Shown: positions 54,010 through 63,949, counted from the first letter of the stretch. The stretch is DNA of 64,000 bases from Verrucomicrobiales bacterium (GCA_029213195.1 JARGNI010000015.1:52684-116683), one strand, 5' to 3'. The notes: generated by a model from the sequence alone, not told the origin. Program-made: numbers and translations.

Positions 54010-54746
54010 CGCGCGACATACACCGTGCTCTTCGAATCCTTTTCCTGGAGAGGATTGAAGAAGCTCACGACATGAGACTCCACCGAAGGGAAGACCTCGC
54101 CGAGCGCGCTCAGGAAGGAGTCTTCCGGTGGATCGTCGGACCACATCGCGAAAATTCCGCTGGGATGGAGGCGTGATGCCAGTTTTCGGAGTCCTTCCGC
54201 AGCATAAAAGTCGCCATGCGTCTCGCTGAGCAGCTTGTCGGGAGAGTGATCGATATCGAGAAGGACGGCGTGGAATTTCCGCTCCGAGTCGATCGGGTCG
54301 AAGCTCTTGCCCTCGTCGCTTCCCAGGGCGAGCCGGAAGAAATCCCCGTGAACAAACCGGCAGCGTGAATCGGACGTCAGTTCCGGTCCCAGCGGCACTT
54401 TCCCTTCGCGATGCCATTCGATGACGGGCTCGAGGTAGTCGACGACGATGAGGGAAGCCAGTTCCGGATGCTCGAGGGCAGCGCGTGCGGTGTAGCCCAG
54501 CCCGAGACCACCGACGACGACATCGAGCTCGGTGTTCGGGAAGGCGTCCTTCGCAGCAGCCAGCCCGAGTCGAGAGAGGGCTTCTTCGACCTCGGTGAAG
54601 AGGCTCGACATCAGGTACTCGTCGCCGAGAATGATTTCGTGAATTTCTCGGTGCCCGAGGGAAAGAAGAACTCGTCGTCGCAGGATCAATTCTCCCAGTG
54701 GGGTTTCGCGGTAGTCGATTTCTTCAAAGAGAGGGGACGGGGGCAT
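54006..54746 (-). CDS. Spermidine synthase-like SAM-fold protein
   Basis: A 246-residue Rossmann-fold protein with VVVGGLGLGYTARAAL and the acidic VVDYLEPV, the nucleotide-binding region of spermidine synthase-like enzymes. HAVLLDIDHSPD follows at the place of the usual catalytic Asp. It lacks a convincing N-terminal beta domain, and no decarboxylated-SAM or putrescine genes are near, so polyamine synthesis is not certain. A methyltransferase of the same fold is an alternative. The ATG at 54746 is preceded by GGAG with good spacing, which decides the start. Confidence 0.7.
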   Translation of the reverse strand: MPPSPLFEEIDYRETPLGELILRRRVLLSLGHREIHEIILGDEYLMSSLFTEVEEALSRLGLAAAKDAFPNTELDVVVGGLGLGYTARAALEHPELASLIVVDYLEPVIEWHREGKVPLGPELTSDSRCRFVHGDFFRLALGSDEGKSFDPIDSERKFHAVLLDIDHSPDKLLSETHGDFYAAEGLRKLASRLHPSGIFAMWSDDPPEDSFLSALGEVFPSVESHVVSFFNPLQEKDSKSTVYVAR

Positions 54747-54861
54747 TCCTTCTCCATACACGTTTCTGCCGCGAAACCCATGAGGAATCTTCGTCCGTGG
54801 TTTCGCATCGGCCTCTATGGAGGGATGTAACTGCTTCGGATATCTGTAGTAAAATGGCCGT

Positions 54862-54891
54862 GGAGTGTCACTAGAGATGAATTGACACTCC
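54862..54891. repeat. Perfect 9-bp inverted repeat before the secretin-like gene
   Basis: GGAGTGTCA and TGACACTCC flank a 12-base loop, with the right arm ending 26 bp before the ATG. It could be an operator for a dimeric regulator or a 5' hairpin in the message. It does not match the two REP-like families in this window. The rest of the 171-bp gap holds nothing that I can support. Confidence 0.5.
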
Positions 54892-54917
54892 GCATTCCTC
54901 TTCGCCATTCTCGCGAG

Positions 54918-56951
54918 ATGAAGTGGTTGAAGGGTTGGATGGTGTTGTGGATGGGAATCGTCACCCTCGGGGCGGAGGATAGGAAGGATCTCTATACCAA
55001 TGTGTATGTTGTTCCACCGACGTTTCTGAACGGTGGGCCGGGTTCGTCTGGGTGGAAGCCGATCGATCCCTTCGAGCAAGCCAAGCCCCTTGTTCCCAGG
55101 AAAACGGCGAAGGAGATACTCCAGAATGCGGGCATAGTTTTTGGGGAAGGGGCCAGTGCAATTTACAATCCGAAGACCTCTCAACTCATTGTTCGAAATA
55201 CCCAGGACCAGATGGAACTGGTTGAGGCCTACATCGAATCGCTTCGGAGCGGAGTGGAGAAGCAGATCTATGTGACGATCAAGGAAGTCGTCGTCGATGC
55301 GAAATCGGTGAAGGAGGAGGATTTTGGAGTCTTGTCGAAACCGAAACAGGTACCGGGCCGTCTTGGAGGAACGGGGGTGCTTAGTTTTCGGAACTATGGC
55401 GCGCTCCTCGAAGAGCTGAGCCGAGCTCCGCAGGAATCACGTCCGACCGACGGGATCGCCCGTGGGATTGCGGGAGTGTTCACCGATCCACAGTTCCAGC
55501 TCATGATTCGTGAGTTGGCGAAGCGAAAGGAGTTCGAGATGCTGGATGCTCCTTCCATCATGTTGCGATCCAATCAACCCGGGATGTCTCAGCTCGAGAA
55601 GCGTCGCTACGCGATCATTCCCACGATTGGGGCGGACGAGTTTACGATCGATTTGAAGATCTATATTGCGCCTGTCGGAAAGCCACTCTTCCGGCCGGGC
55701 GACGACTTGACGACTCCGTATCAGCTCACCATCTGGGATGGCCAGGCGGTTGCCCTCGCAGAAAGGGACTCCAAGGGAGAGCATCGGGTGATCTTCGTGA
55801 AAGCGCAGTTGATGGATCCCGCCGGGATGCCCATCCATCCGAAGGGTGGCCTGGAAGAGCAGAAAGAGGATGCAAAGCCGAAAAAAAATCCGCGAATTGA
55901 AAAGCCGGAGCCACCCCTGAAGGCGGATCCCAAGCCCACCGTCGAAGTGAGACCGGCGAAGCCAGACGACACTGGGAAACCAGGTTCCGAATTGACAGCC
56001 GCCCTACAGGAAAGGGTCAAGCAAGCGGATGAGAATGGTTTGCGAGGTTCCCAACTCCACGCTGAGGATCAGCTGGAAAAGGCGCTCGCTCACTATGAAG
56101 AAGCGCTTTCCCTGTTGCCGGATCATCCGGTGACCGAGCCGCGACGGCGTGTCTACGCGCAGCAGGCGGAACGGATTCGGGAGAAGTTGGGGGAGAAAGC
56201 CACCGAAGCCGCCGAAGATTCTCCTGCGGAAAAGGATAGCTGGGGAAAAGGTTCCGAGTTTCAAGATACGGTTCGGAAAGCCGATGAACAGGCCTTGAAA
56301 GCCTCCCGGCTTCGGCAGGAGGGACAATTGGAAGAGGCGAGGGAGGTCCTCGAGGGGGCCATCCTTCTTCTCCCGGACCATTCTCTCCTCGAACCCCGGC
56401 GAAACGCCTACGGACATTTGCTCAAGACGATCGTCGATGAGCTGGATCATGTCCGATGGCCCTCTTCGACCAGCTTCGGGATCTATCGAGTTCGGGTGGG
56501 CGACAACCTGGCGGCGATTGCGCAGGCCTACGACACCAGCGTAACTCGTCTCCAGGAACTCAATCGCCTGGAAGGCAACACCATTGCCGTAGGTCAACTG
56601 CTGCGGGTTCCTATCTCTCTGCCACGAAAGGAACTGAAGCCGATCAACCCCTTCGAAGAACATCTCAATGAACTTATCATTGCAGAGATCGATTTCCGGG
56701 ATTTGCCGCTCACCAACGCCCTGGGCAATGTGTTGACCGAGATCCTTGATGTTCCGGACCGAGGGCTGTTTCCTGAAATGAATCCCAAGCTGATCATCGA
56801 TGACAGCGTCGTGAACGCGGAAGTTCCCATCACCCTGCGCCTCCGGAACATTCCGGCGACGGAAGCGCTCCGCTACATCACGGCTCTCGCACAATGCCGG
56901 TATCGAGTGGAGGGCGAGACCATTCTCGTGGAACCGCTTCAGCGTCGATAG
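54918..56951 (+). CDS. Secretin-like protein with TPR-like and LysM domains, apparently permuted
   Basis: A 677-residue protein with an N-terminal signal-like segment (MKWLKGWMVLWMGIVTLGAE). In order: an N1-like domain (about 60-115) with AIYNPKTSQLIVRNTQ; a secretin-core-like region (about 120-330) with VFTDPQFQLMIRELAKRK and APSIMLRSNQ; a Lys/Pro-rich linker; two similar helical repeats (each with LLPDH...EPRR); a LysM domain from about residue 520; and a C-terminal N0/STN-like domain (about 590-677). In normal secretins N0 and N1 come before the core. An outer-membrane or peptidoglycan-bound scaffold is inferred. The ATG at 54918 was preferred to a TTG at 54882. It is convergent with the vWA gene, with 1 bp between. 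Confidence 0.72.
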   Translation: MKWLKGWMVLWMGIVTLGAEDRKDLYTNVYVVPPTFLNGGPGSSGWKPIDPFEQAKPLVPRKTAKEILQNAGIVFGEGASAIYNPKTSQLIVRNTQDQMELVEAYIESLRSGVEKQIYVTIKEVVVDAKSVKEEDFGVLSKPKQVPGRLGGTGVLSFRNYGALLEELSRAPQESRPTDGIARGIAGVFTDPQFQLMIRELAKRKEFEMLDAPSIMLRSNQPGMSQLEKRRYAIIPTIGADEFTIDLKIYIAPVGKPLFRPGDDLTTPYQLTIWDGQAVALAERDSKGEHRVIFVKAQLMDPAGMPIHPKGGLEEQKEDAKPKKNPRIEKPEPPLKADPKPTVEVRPAKPDDTGKPGSELTAALQERVKQADENGLRGSQLHAEDQLEKALAHYEEALSLLPDHPVTEPRRRVYAQQAERIREKLGEKATEAAEDSPAEKDSWGKGSEFQDTVRKADEQALKASRLRQEGQLEEAREVLEGAILLLPDHSLLEPRRNAYGHLLKTIVDELDHVRWPSSTSFGIYRVRVGDNLAAIAQAYDTSVTRLQELNRLEGNTIAVGQLLRVPISLPRKELKPINPFEEHLNELIIAEIDFRDLPLTNALGNVLTEILDVPDRGLFPEMNPKLIIDDSVVNAEVPITLRLRNIPATEALRYITALAQCRYRVEGETILVEPLQRR

Positions 56952-56952
56952 G

Positions 56953-58110
56953 TCACGGTTTCACCGGAGTCGAAGTGCGGCTGACGCGGGTGAAGGCTCC
57001 TCCCGAGTCCATGATGAGACTGTTGAGCTGGGCGCCCGGATAGCGATCGAAGCTGATGACGTGAAATCGAATCGTCCGCTTCTCGGTGATGAGCGCCTTT
57101 CGCAGTCTTCCAATGGCACCGGCTCCCTCTCCATCCTGGAGGTCACAGACAAAGACGTAGTCGGTGAAATTTCCACGTCGCGCGGTGCTGGTGATTTCCT
57201 TGATGACCGGGTCGCTCAAGTATTTGAACGAACATCCGACGATCTTGGCCGAGGTACTCTCCGGGAAGGTTCTCTTCACATAGGAATCGACCGTCTCACC
57301 GATCTCTCGCATGCTTCCGGAAATATCGGTCAGGAGCATCAGGCCGGAGCCATCGCCAAATTCATCGGTCGAAATCAGTCCTCGCATTTCTTCTTCGCCG
57401 ATCGTGAAAATGCCGTTTCCGTTGGTTCCATTCGTCCCATTGCTCTCGATGAACTTCTTGATGGCCTTCTTTCTCTGATTCTTCGCTGCCGCGAAGTCGC
57501 TGGACTGGAGACTGGCCCCCATGGAGGGAGTCATGACATCGAGAGAAGCGAGACTGGGAGTGAATTCGGTGTGGAGTTTCGGGGTGACCGACAAATCCTG
57601 GACTGCCGTGGTCGTGATCATCGAGGCGGTTGGCGCAGCCGCTCCACTGGCAGCCTCCTCATTGATTTGGGGAGTGGGAGGCGCTTCTCCGGAGGACTCC
57701 GCTGATTTTTTTTCGGGATCGGGTTGTGTGGTGACCTCGAACAGGCTTGGCGGAGGAGGGATGCGTTCGTGCACGACGGTGAATACGAGCAAGGCGACGA
57801 CCATTCCATTGATCGCGATGGCGCTGACCAGAGACTGGGCGAACTCCTTGCGACGTTGCCTTTCCCGGGGGCTCAGCGGGGTCTTCGCCCGTCCGCGTGG
57901 CTTTCGGGGAGGGCGCGGATCTCTTTTGTGGGTGGTGTTCTCAGAAGCAGATTCGGTATTCGAGAGGTCCCTCTTGGGGACCTGGGCCCCAGGCTTCTTC
58001 CCACGATTGGTCTGGCCCCGTGGCGGTAGAGGAATGGTGAGAAATTCCTCTGGTGCGGGCGGCAGGCCGGAGGGGTTGGCTCCGATACGTTGTGTCCCGC
58101 TACCATCCAT
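56953..58110 (-). CDS. Membrane-anchored von Willebrand factor A-like protein
   Basis: A 385-residue protein: a basic, Pro-rich N-terminal region of about 95 residues, one transmembrane helix (AIAINGMVVALLVFTVV), then a Pro/Thr-rich stretch resembling a TonB spacer. A short NGTNGTNGNG run follows, and then a vWA-like domain with LLTDISGSM, the DxSxS metal-binding MIDAS motif. Such proteins usually bind ligands or assemble complexes outside the membrane. The ATG at 58110 begins the protein; upstream codons in frame are unlikely. It is convergent with the secretin-like gene and lies 83 bp from the DUF1501 gene on the same strand. Ligand unknown. Confidence 0.75.
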   Translation of the reverse strand: MDGSGTQRIGANPSGLPPAPEEFLTIPLPPRGQTNRGKKPGAQVPKRDLSNTESASENTTHKRDPRPPRKPRGRAKTPLSPRERQRRKEFAQSLVSAIAINGMVVALLVFTVVHERIPPPPSLFEVTTQPDPEKKSAESSGEAPPTPQINEEAASGAAAPTASMITTTAVQDLSVTPKLHTEFTPSLASLDVMTPSMGASLQSSDFAAAKNQRKKAIKKFIESNGTNGTNGNGIFTIGEEEMRGLISTDEFGDGSGLMLLTDISGSMREIGETVDSYVKRTFPESTSAKIVGCSFKYLSDPVIKEITSTARRGNFTDYVFVCDLQDGEGAGAIGRLRKALITEKRTIRFHVISFDRYPGAQLNSLIMDSGGAFTRVSRTSTPVKP

Positions 58111-58193
58111 AACTTGCGAAAGGATAACCTCTTCTCCCTCAGAGAAAAAGCCTCGATTTTTCGGAACCTCTTTCCGGATCGAAAGAAATCGGG

Positions 58194-59480
58194 TCACCCG
58201 AAAAGGCTCGTGATCGGCTTCCCTTTGTGGGCCACGGTGAAGGGCCGCATGCTGGGGGAATAGAGAACCTGGTCGAGGGGGAGCCCGAGGGCATATCCGA
58301 TCGTCGCATTGAAGTCCGGAACCTTGACCGGATTTTCCAGGACCTTGGAACCTCGTTCATCCGTTTTCCCATAGACTTGTCCCCCCTGGATTCCGCCACC
58401 TGCGAGCAGGCAGCTGAAAGCCTGGGGATGGTGATCCCGTCCCTCGTTGGCATTGATTTCCGGTGTCCGTCCGAACTCCGTCGCGAGGACGACGAGGGTT
58501 TCGTCGAGGAGGCCCCTTTTCTCCAGGTCCATGAGGAGAGTGGAAAGAGCCGCATCGAGAATGCTTCCCTGCTCGGGAACGTTGACGAAGTTCGAGTTGT
58601 GCGTGTCCCAGCCTCCCATCGAGACTTCGACGAAGTTGACGCCATTTTCGACGAGGCGACGAGCCAGCAGGCAGCCTTGTCCGAATGGATTGTGCCCGTA
58701 GCGCTCCTTGAGGCCATCAGGCTCCTGGGCGAGGTCGAATGCCGCGAGGTCTTCACTCCGCATCAGCTTGACGGCATCATCATACATCGCGGTGTAGGCC
58801 CGCACTTTCTTCTGGTTGTAGCGCTCGACGAAAGGGGCGTCGAGCTCTTCAGCGAGGTTTCGTTGGAAATCGAAACGCTCTTCGGTCAGCCCGCGGAAAA
58901 GCGAACTGTTCTGCAGCCCGGCCTCGGGGTCCCGAATCATGAGGGGGGAGAAGCTGCTTTCGAAAAAGCCGGCACCGGGATGGGTGGAGTCATTCCCGAT
59001 CATGACGTTCCCGGGAAGCGTCGGGTTGTCCCGACCGTTGAACTTGAGCATCCAGGCACCCATCGCGGGGTGCCGGATCGAGCTGCGGATTTCGTAGCTC
59101 GTGTGCATGAAATAGTTGCCCTGCTTGTGCGCTCCCTGGGTCGAGGTCATCGACTGGATCACGGCGAGCTTGTCGGCGTGGCGACCAAGGAGGGGAAGGT
59201 TGTCGGAAACGACGATGTCGTCCACCTGCGTCCGGACCTGCTTGGTCGGGCCCATGACTTCTCCACCGGGTTTCGGGTCGAGGGTGTCGAGGTGGGACAT
59301 GCCTCCATTCATGTAGAGGTAGATGACCTTCTTGGCGGTCGCGACCTGCCTGGCCGAAGAGGCCCCGGCTCCTGCCGAACGGGAGAGTCCGGGCAGCGAG
59401 GAAAGCGCGCTCACTCCGAGAAAGGATTTCGCAGCGTGGGAAACGAATCGGCGACGAGAGAAATCGGTTTTGAGATTCAT
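58194..59480 (-). CDS. DUF1501 domain-containing protein
   Basis: A 428-residue protein with a twin-arginine-type start (SRRRFVSHAAKSFLGVSALSSLPGL) and the DUF1501 sulfatase-like fold blocks YLYMNGGMSHLDTLDPKPGG, GGWDTHN and ATEFGRTPEIN. DUF1501 proteins are widespread in PVC bacteria and are almost always paired with DUF1549/DUF1553 genes, as here, where the partner lies 40 bp upstream. The enzymatic role is not settled, but a periplasmic metal-dependent hydrolase-like fold is likely. ATG start at 59480. Confidence 0.92.
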   Translation of the reverse strand: MNLKTDFSRRRFVSHAAKSFLGVSALSSLPGLSRSAGAGASSARQVATAKKVIYLYMNGGMSHLDTLDPKPGGEVMGPTKQVRTQVDDIVVSDNLPLLGRHADKLAVIQSMTSTQGAHKQGNYFMHTSYEIRSSIRHPAMGAWMLKFNGRDNPTLPGNVMIGNDSTHPGAGFFESSFSPLMIRDPEAGLQNSSLFRGLTEERFDFQRNLAEELDAPFVERYNQKKVRAYTAMYDDAVKLMRSEDLAAFDLAQEPDGLKERYGHNPFGQGCLLARRLVENGVNFVEVSMGGWDTHNSNFVNVPEQGSILDAALSTLLMDLEKRGLLDETLVVLATEFGRTPEINANEGRDHHPQAFSCLLAGGGIQGGQVYGKTDERGSKVLENPVKVPDFNATIGYALGLPLDQVLYSPSMRPFTVAHKGKPITSLFG

Positions 59481-59520
59481 GTCAGGAAAAGGGAGAAGAG
59501 AAATTCGGGGCGGAGCCGTT

Positions 59521-61797
59521 TTATTGGATGAAGAGGAACTGGCGCGTGTTGAGGACGGTCCAGACGATGTCTTTTGCGTAGCGGATTTCCGGGTTGGTTT
59601 GCCATGCCTTTGCGAAGATCTGGCGCTCTCTCGGGGTGGGGGCTCGACTGAGGAGTGTGTAGTAGATTGTCTCCAATTTCTCCGGCATGGACTTGCTGGC
59701 GAGGGAGCGACTCAACACTGAGTAGCGATGGGTCACGGATCCGAGGGTGGGCCCATTGAGAAGTGCCAATGCCTGGGTGATCGATGCCTCGTCGCTGGCA
59801 TTCTCGACCAACTCTCGGTCGCTCTGTCCAAACTCGCGGAGAAAGTGCCCGGAAGGGGCTGGAGAACCCAGATCCGAGGCGCGCTGCATCCGTCGCTGGA
59901 TGGCTTGGAAGTTCTTGAAATTCTTCTGATCGTCCCGGGTCTTGACGGCCCAGGCTTCTTTCTCGGCAGTTTCCTGGGCGAGTCGCTTGTCCCGGAGTTC
60001 GCGTTGTTCGTCGGCCAGCATTGCGTTCACGACTTGTTCGACGATGCCCTTGTTGGAGCCCGATTGCATCGACATCGATGACATGCTCATGGCGCCTTTG
60101 CTCGATGTCATGGCGCTGGTCATGTCTTCGAGAAAGGCGAGATCTTCCTCGTCTCCTCTCGCTCGTGGAGATTTGGCCCTGGAACTCTCTTCGAAGTTTT
60201 CCAGCTTGGCCAGCAGTCCCTCGCGATAGACTTTTTCTTCGACGATCCTGGCGAGGCGCTGTCGAATCTCTCGGGCTTCGGCCGAGGCTTCTCGAATGAG
60301 GTCCGGATCGCCTTTCTCTCGTGCTTCAGTCACTTTGTTCTGTGCTGCCTCGATTTCTACCGACAGTTCCTGCTGCACCTTCGCGATCTCCTGGCCATTG
60401 CGGAGGAACTGGCTGGGAGTCTGGTCGTAGATGGATTCGGCAATCAAGCGCACGGTGGCCAGTCGTCGCTTGGCGAAAAGTTCTCGACCTTCGTTCCGTG
60501 CATCCGGATCCTCGACCGTGAGCGAGACGAGGGAGTCCCAGATTTGTTCCGCGGTCATGCGGCGAAGTATGGGACCCTGGAAATGAAAGGGAGCTCCCGG
60601 GATCGGTTCCTCGAGGACGGATTCCCGTTGGTAGGTTCTCGTCTGGTAGAGAATTCGCTGAAACGCCTGAATGTCGTAGTCGAGCTGGACCATCAACTTC
60701 TCGAGATAGGCCATCAGTTCCGGATTGGACGGCTGCGTGTGCTCCTTGATATCGTCGACGGGTTCGATCAAACCGACACCGAACGCCCGTTTCCAGAGTC
60801 GATTGACGATGACTTTCGTAAAGCGCGGGTTCTCCGGTGAGGTCAGCCATTCCCCGAAGGCATCGACGGTGGGCTTGGCAGGGCTCGTCACGGCCTCATT
60901 CCCCATCAAGGTTGCCGGCTCCACGATCGATCGAGGCTTGGCATCGTCATACTGGTAGTCGTGAGGGAGGCGGATCTTTCGCTGGGTCTCGATCACGTTG
61001 TTGAATCGAACTGGAAAGAGAATTTCCGAGAAGGCCTTTCGAAGGTCGCGTGCCCGATCCGGATGGATCTTCCCTTTTCGCTCTTCGAGAAGGTCCATCG
61101 CCTTTTTCTGGTTGGGATGAGAATTGGTCGTCAGCAATGGATAGGTGAAGGCGGTAAGATGGTAGTAGTCCATCTGTGTCCACTCATCGAAAGGGTGGTC
61201 GTGGCACTGAGCGCATACAATCTGGGTTCCGAGAAAGACCTAGGTCGTCACGGCGAGGTTGTCGAGGGGCATCCCGTAATCTCGAAGATAGTATCCGACG
61301 GCAGGATTTTCCCAGGAAGAGCCATGGGAGGTCACGAGGTCATAAACGATTTCGTCGTAGGGTCGATTCTCCCGGATCGCATTCTTGACCCATTGTTCAT
61401 AGGCCATTCCGGCGGGGAGGCTCTGGTTGTTTCCTGCAATTCTTGAGCGAGCTCGCAGGAGGTCGGCCCAGTAGTTGAACTGATGGGACACATACCCCTC
61501 GGAGCCGATGAGAGACCGAACAAGAGCTCCGCGTTTCCTGAGATTCTCGTCCTCCAGGAACCTACGAGTTTCTTCTGCGGTGGGGATGCGGCCCACGAGA
61601 TCGAGATAGGCGCGACGGACGAAGACTTCTTCCGAGGCGATTCGGTTGGGTTTTAGATCATTCTCCTCGAGGTGCTGGACGACCAGTTGGTCGATCGTGG
61701 CGATGGGTCCCGCTTTCTCCGCGGAGTAGACAGGGTGCGCGAGAGATCCCAGGAGGATCGTGTAGCCAGCGAGCACAAGGCGGACAAGAGGGGTCAT
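59521..61797 (-). pseudogene. DUF1549/DUF1553 gene interrupted by an in-frame amber codon
   Basis: One continuous frame of 759 codons has a single TAG at 61240-61242, at codon 186. The N-terminal part has a signal peptide and the DUF1549 blocks (RRAYLDLVGRIPTAEE, HQFNYWADLLRAR). Directly after the TAG the frame continues VFLGTQIVCAQCHDHPFDEW, the heme-like CxxCH motif expected in this family, and then DUF1553 to a normal C-terminus (YAKDIVWTVLNTRQFLF). The codon at the amber position would be Gln in relatives, and CAG to TAG is a single base change. It may be a real loss, a sequencing error, or readthrough. The rest is undamaged, which favours a recent change or error. Confidence 0.8.
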
Positions 61798-61950
61798 GAT
61801 ATCAAAAGGAAAGCTATCTGGGTCCAGGGGATTACGATCCAGAATGGAAGGTTCGGCTCAAATCGATGTCCTGGCATGCGGCCTCATCGCGCCTCTTTTC
61901 GGTCGAAGCCGATGGGCGAAAAGGCCGCGGCAAGAGTGGGGGACCGAGAA

Positions 61951-62979
61951 TCAGGAGTGATTCAATTCGGCGAAGATTAATCGACCGGCACTGGTCTGCA
62001 CCGATCCAGCAACGACGACGGGTTGGCGAGTGCCGAGGTGCGGCTTGCCCTGGTTGACGACGATCATCGTTCCATCGGGGAGGTATCCCACTGCCTGGTG
62101 TTCATCTTTGCCGCCCTTGACCAGTTCGAGCTCCAGCTCGTCGCCCGGGGAAACAATGGGGCGCAGGGCCATCGCGAGTTCGTTCAGGTTGAGGACGGAA
62201 ATGCCCTTGAGCCGTGCGACTTTGCCGAGATTGCCATCGTTGGTCAGGATTCGTGCGACGAGGCTATCGGCGAGTTCCACCATCTTGGCGTCGGAAGAAA
62301 GATTCGGATCGAACTTTTCCTCATGGATGGAGACTTCGATCTCTTCATCGGTCTGCATGCGGTTGAGTGAATCGAGTCCTCGCTTGCCCCGACTTCGTTT
62401 CATTTCGTCGGAAGAATCCGCCATTTTCTGCAATTCATCGAGAACGAAGCGGGGAACGACGAGCGATCCCCCGAGAAAGCCTGCGGAACAGATCCCGTGG
62501 ACCCGACCGTCGATGATGACATTGGTATCGAGGAGCGTGGGGAGGTCCTGCAATTCGTCCTGTCGGAATCGGACGTAGGGGATGAGGAGAGAAAATTCTT
62601 CCCGCTTGCTTCGCAGGGCAAGCATTACGCCAATGAAGCCGAATCCCAGGAAGATGGCGAGATTGAAGATATTTCCAGCCACTGCGAATTGTTGCACCCA
62701 TCCCGCATCGAAAAAGCCGATTCGGGTCACCAGCCAGGCGCAGAGGAGGCCAATGAGGAGGCCAAAGGTGCCGTGAGAAAAGGAACGAATACTGATGCCG
62801 CGCAGCATGATGTCGAGCACGATCATCATCGAGGCGAAGCCGAGACCGAGGATGGCGCCAAACCAACCCGCAAACCACCAGTTCTCCGGTGCTTCTCCCA
62901 AAGCGACAGACACCCCGATAAAGCTCGAGATGAGCAGGAAAAACATGCGGATGACGTTAAGCAGGGCTCCGGTATTCAT
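61951..62979 (-). CDS. PIN and TRAM domain protein (YacL-like)
   Basis: A 342-residue protein with about four N-terminal helices (residues about 1-120), a PIN nuclease-like domain with LLDTNVIIDGRV and later LTNDGNL (acidic residues of the active site), and a C-terminal TRAM domain. It matches the YacL/PilT-N membrane proteins common in many phyla. A membrane-bound RNase role is inferred from the PIN fold; no target is known. ATG start at 62979. The 153-bp gap to the DUF1549 gene holds no gene that I can support. Confidence 0.92.
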   Translation of the reverse strand: MNTGALLNVIRMFFLLISSFIGVSVALGEAPENWWFAGWFGAILGLGFASMMIVLDIMLRGISIRSFSHGTFGLLIGLLCAWLVTRIGFFDAGWVQQFAVAGNIFNLAIFLGFGFIGVMLALRSKREEFSLLIPYVRFRQDELQDLPTLLDTNVIIDGRVHGICSAGFLGGSLVVPRFVLDELQKMADSSDEMKRSRGKRGLDSLNRMQTDEEIEVSIHEEKFDPNLSSDAKMVELADSLVARILTNDGNLGKVARLKGISVLNLNELAMALRPIVSPGDELELELVKGGKDEHQAVGYLPDGTMIVVNQGKPHLGTRQPVVVAGSVQTSAGRLIFAELNHS

Positions 62980-63028
62980 AGGGGCGGAAAAACAAGAATT
63001 ACTATACTACCAACCAGCAAATACGCGA

Positions 63029-63919
63029 TCAGTCGTTTTCGCTATCCGATCCGCTATGGCGGGCCGTTCTTGCTGCGACCCATTTTCCGCGTCGCAGGTA
63101 ATCCTGGAGCGGGATCCCGGCACTTGCCGCTGCTTCCGCTACCTCTCGGGTCTGAGAAGTCAGGAAACCGGAGAATACGCCCTCGCCTCCGTGGGCAAGG
63201 GAACCGGGGACGGCTGGGAGAATCTGGGTGAGGAGCGAGCTGAAGAGGTTGCCCGCGACCACCTCGAAACGACCCAGTTCTCCGGAAGGAAGCAGCGGGA
63301 TGACATCTTCGGCGAGAAATTCGATGCGATCACTGCAATCATGTCGCTCAGCATTTTTCCGAGCGTACTTCAGGGCGACCTCGTCGATTTCGACGGCAAC
63401 GACTCGAGAGGCGCCGAGCTTGATGGCGGCGACGGCGAGAATGCCGCTCCCGCAGCCGAGGTCGAGGAGGCTCCACTCGGTGCCAGCTCGTTCCTTCGCG
63501 ATGTCTGAGAGAAACCGAAGACATCCTGCGGTCGTGGGGTGTCCGCCGGTGCCAAAGGCCAGCTGGGGAGGGAAACTGAGAATGGTGCGATCCGGAAACA
63601 GCTCCGTGAGGGAGCTCCGAACCGATTCGTCTTCCGCTTCCGTGACGACAAGGGTGTTGCGAATCTTGAGAAGCGGTTCGGCCCCGGCCTCTGCCGAGGG
63701 CTGCCAGTCACCGGGATAGACCTGGGTGACGCCACCTCCGAATCGGGAGCGCAATTCTTCTGCGTGCTCCCTCTCGGCGGAATAGGTGCTGAGTTGCCAG
63801 CGTTTCCGCTTCACCTGTTTCTCGGCGGAGTAAACGATCTCCTCGACGAGGAGGCGATTCTCCCATTCTTCCAATTCGTTCTCGTCGACAAATTTTGACC
63901 AGCGAAACAATGTCTCCAA
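63029..63919 (-). CDS. prmA: Ribosomal protein L11 methyltransferase
   Basis: A 296-residue methyltransferase with LLDLGCGSGILAVAAIKLG (motif I) and VVAGNLFSSLL at the NxxF position of PrmA, preceded by an N-terminal substrate-recognition region. It trimethylates amino groups of ribosomal protein L11. The start is a TTG at 63919, supported by AGGAGG five bases upstream; this decides the rare start codon. The tRNA-Gly gene begins 31 bp upstream on the same strand. Confidence 0.93.
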   Translation of the reverse strand: METLFRWSKFVDENELEEWENRLLVEEIVYSAEKQVKRKRWQLSTYSAEREHAEELRSRFGGGVTQVYPGDWQPSAEAGAEPLLKIRNTLVVTEAEDESVRSSLTELFPDRTILSFPPQLAFGTGGHPTTAGCLRFLSDIAKERAGTEWSLLDLGCGSGILAVAAIKLGASRVVAVEIDEVALKYARKNAERHDCSDRIEFLAEDVIPLLPSGELGRFEVVAGNLFSSLLTQILPAVPGSLAHGGEGVFSGFLTSQTREVAEAAASAGIPLQDYLRRGKWVAARTARHSGSDSEND

Positions 63920-63949
63920 GAAAACCTCCTCTAAACGTGGGAGAGAAAA

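Noticed and set aside
61240..61242. TAG read as pyrrolysine
   Set aside because: The position is Gln in relatives, no pyl genes are seen, and the family does not use pyrrolysine. A point change or base error is simpler.
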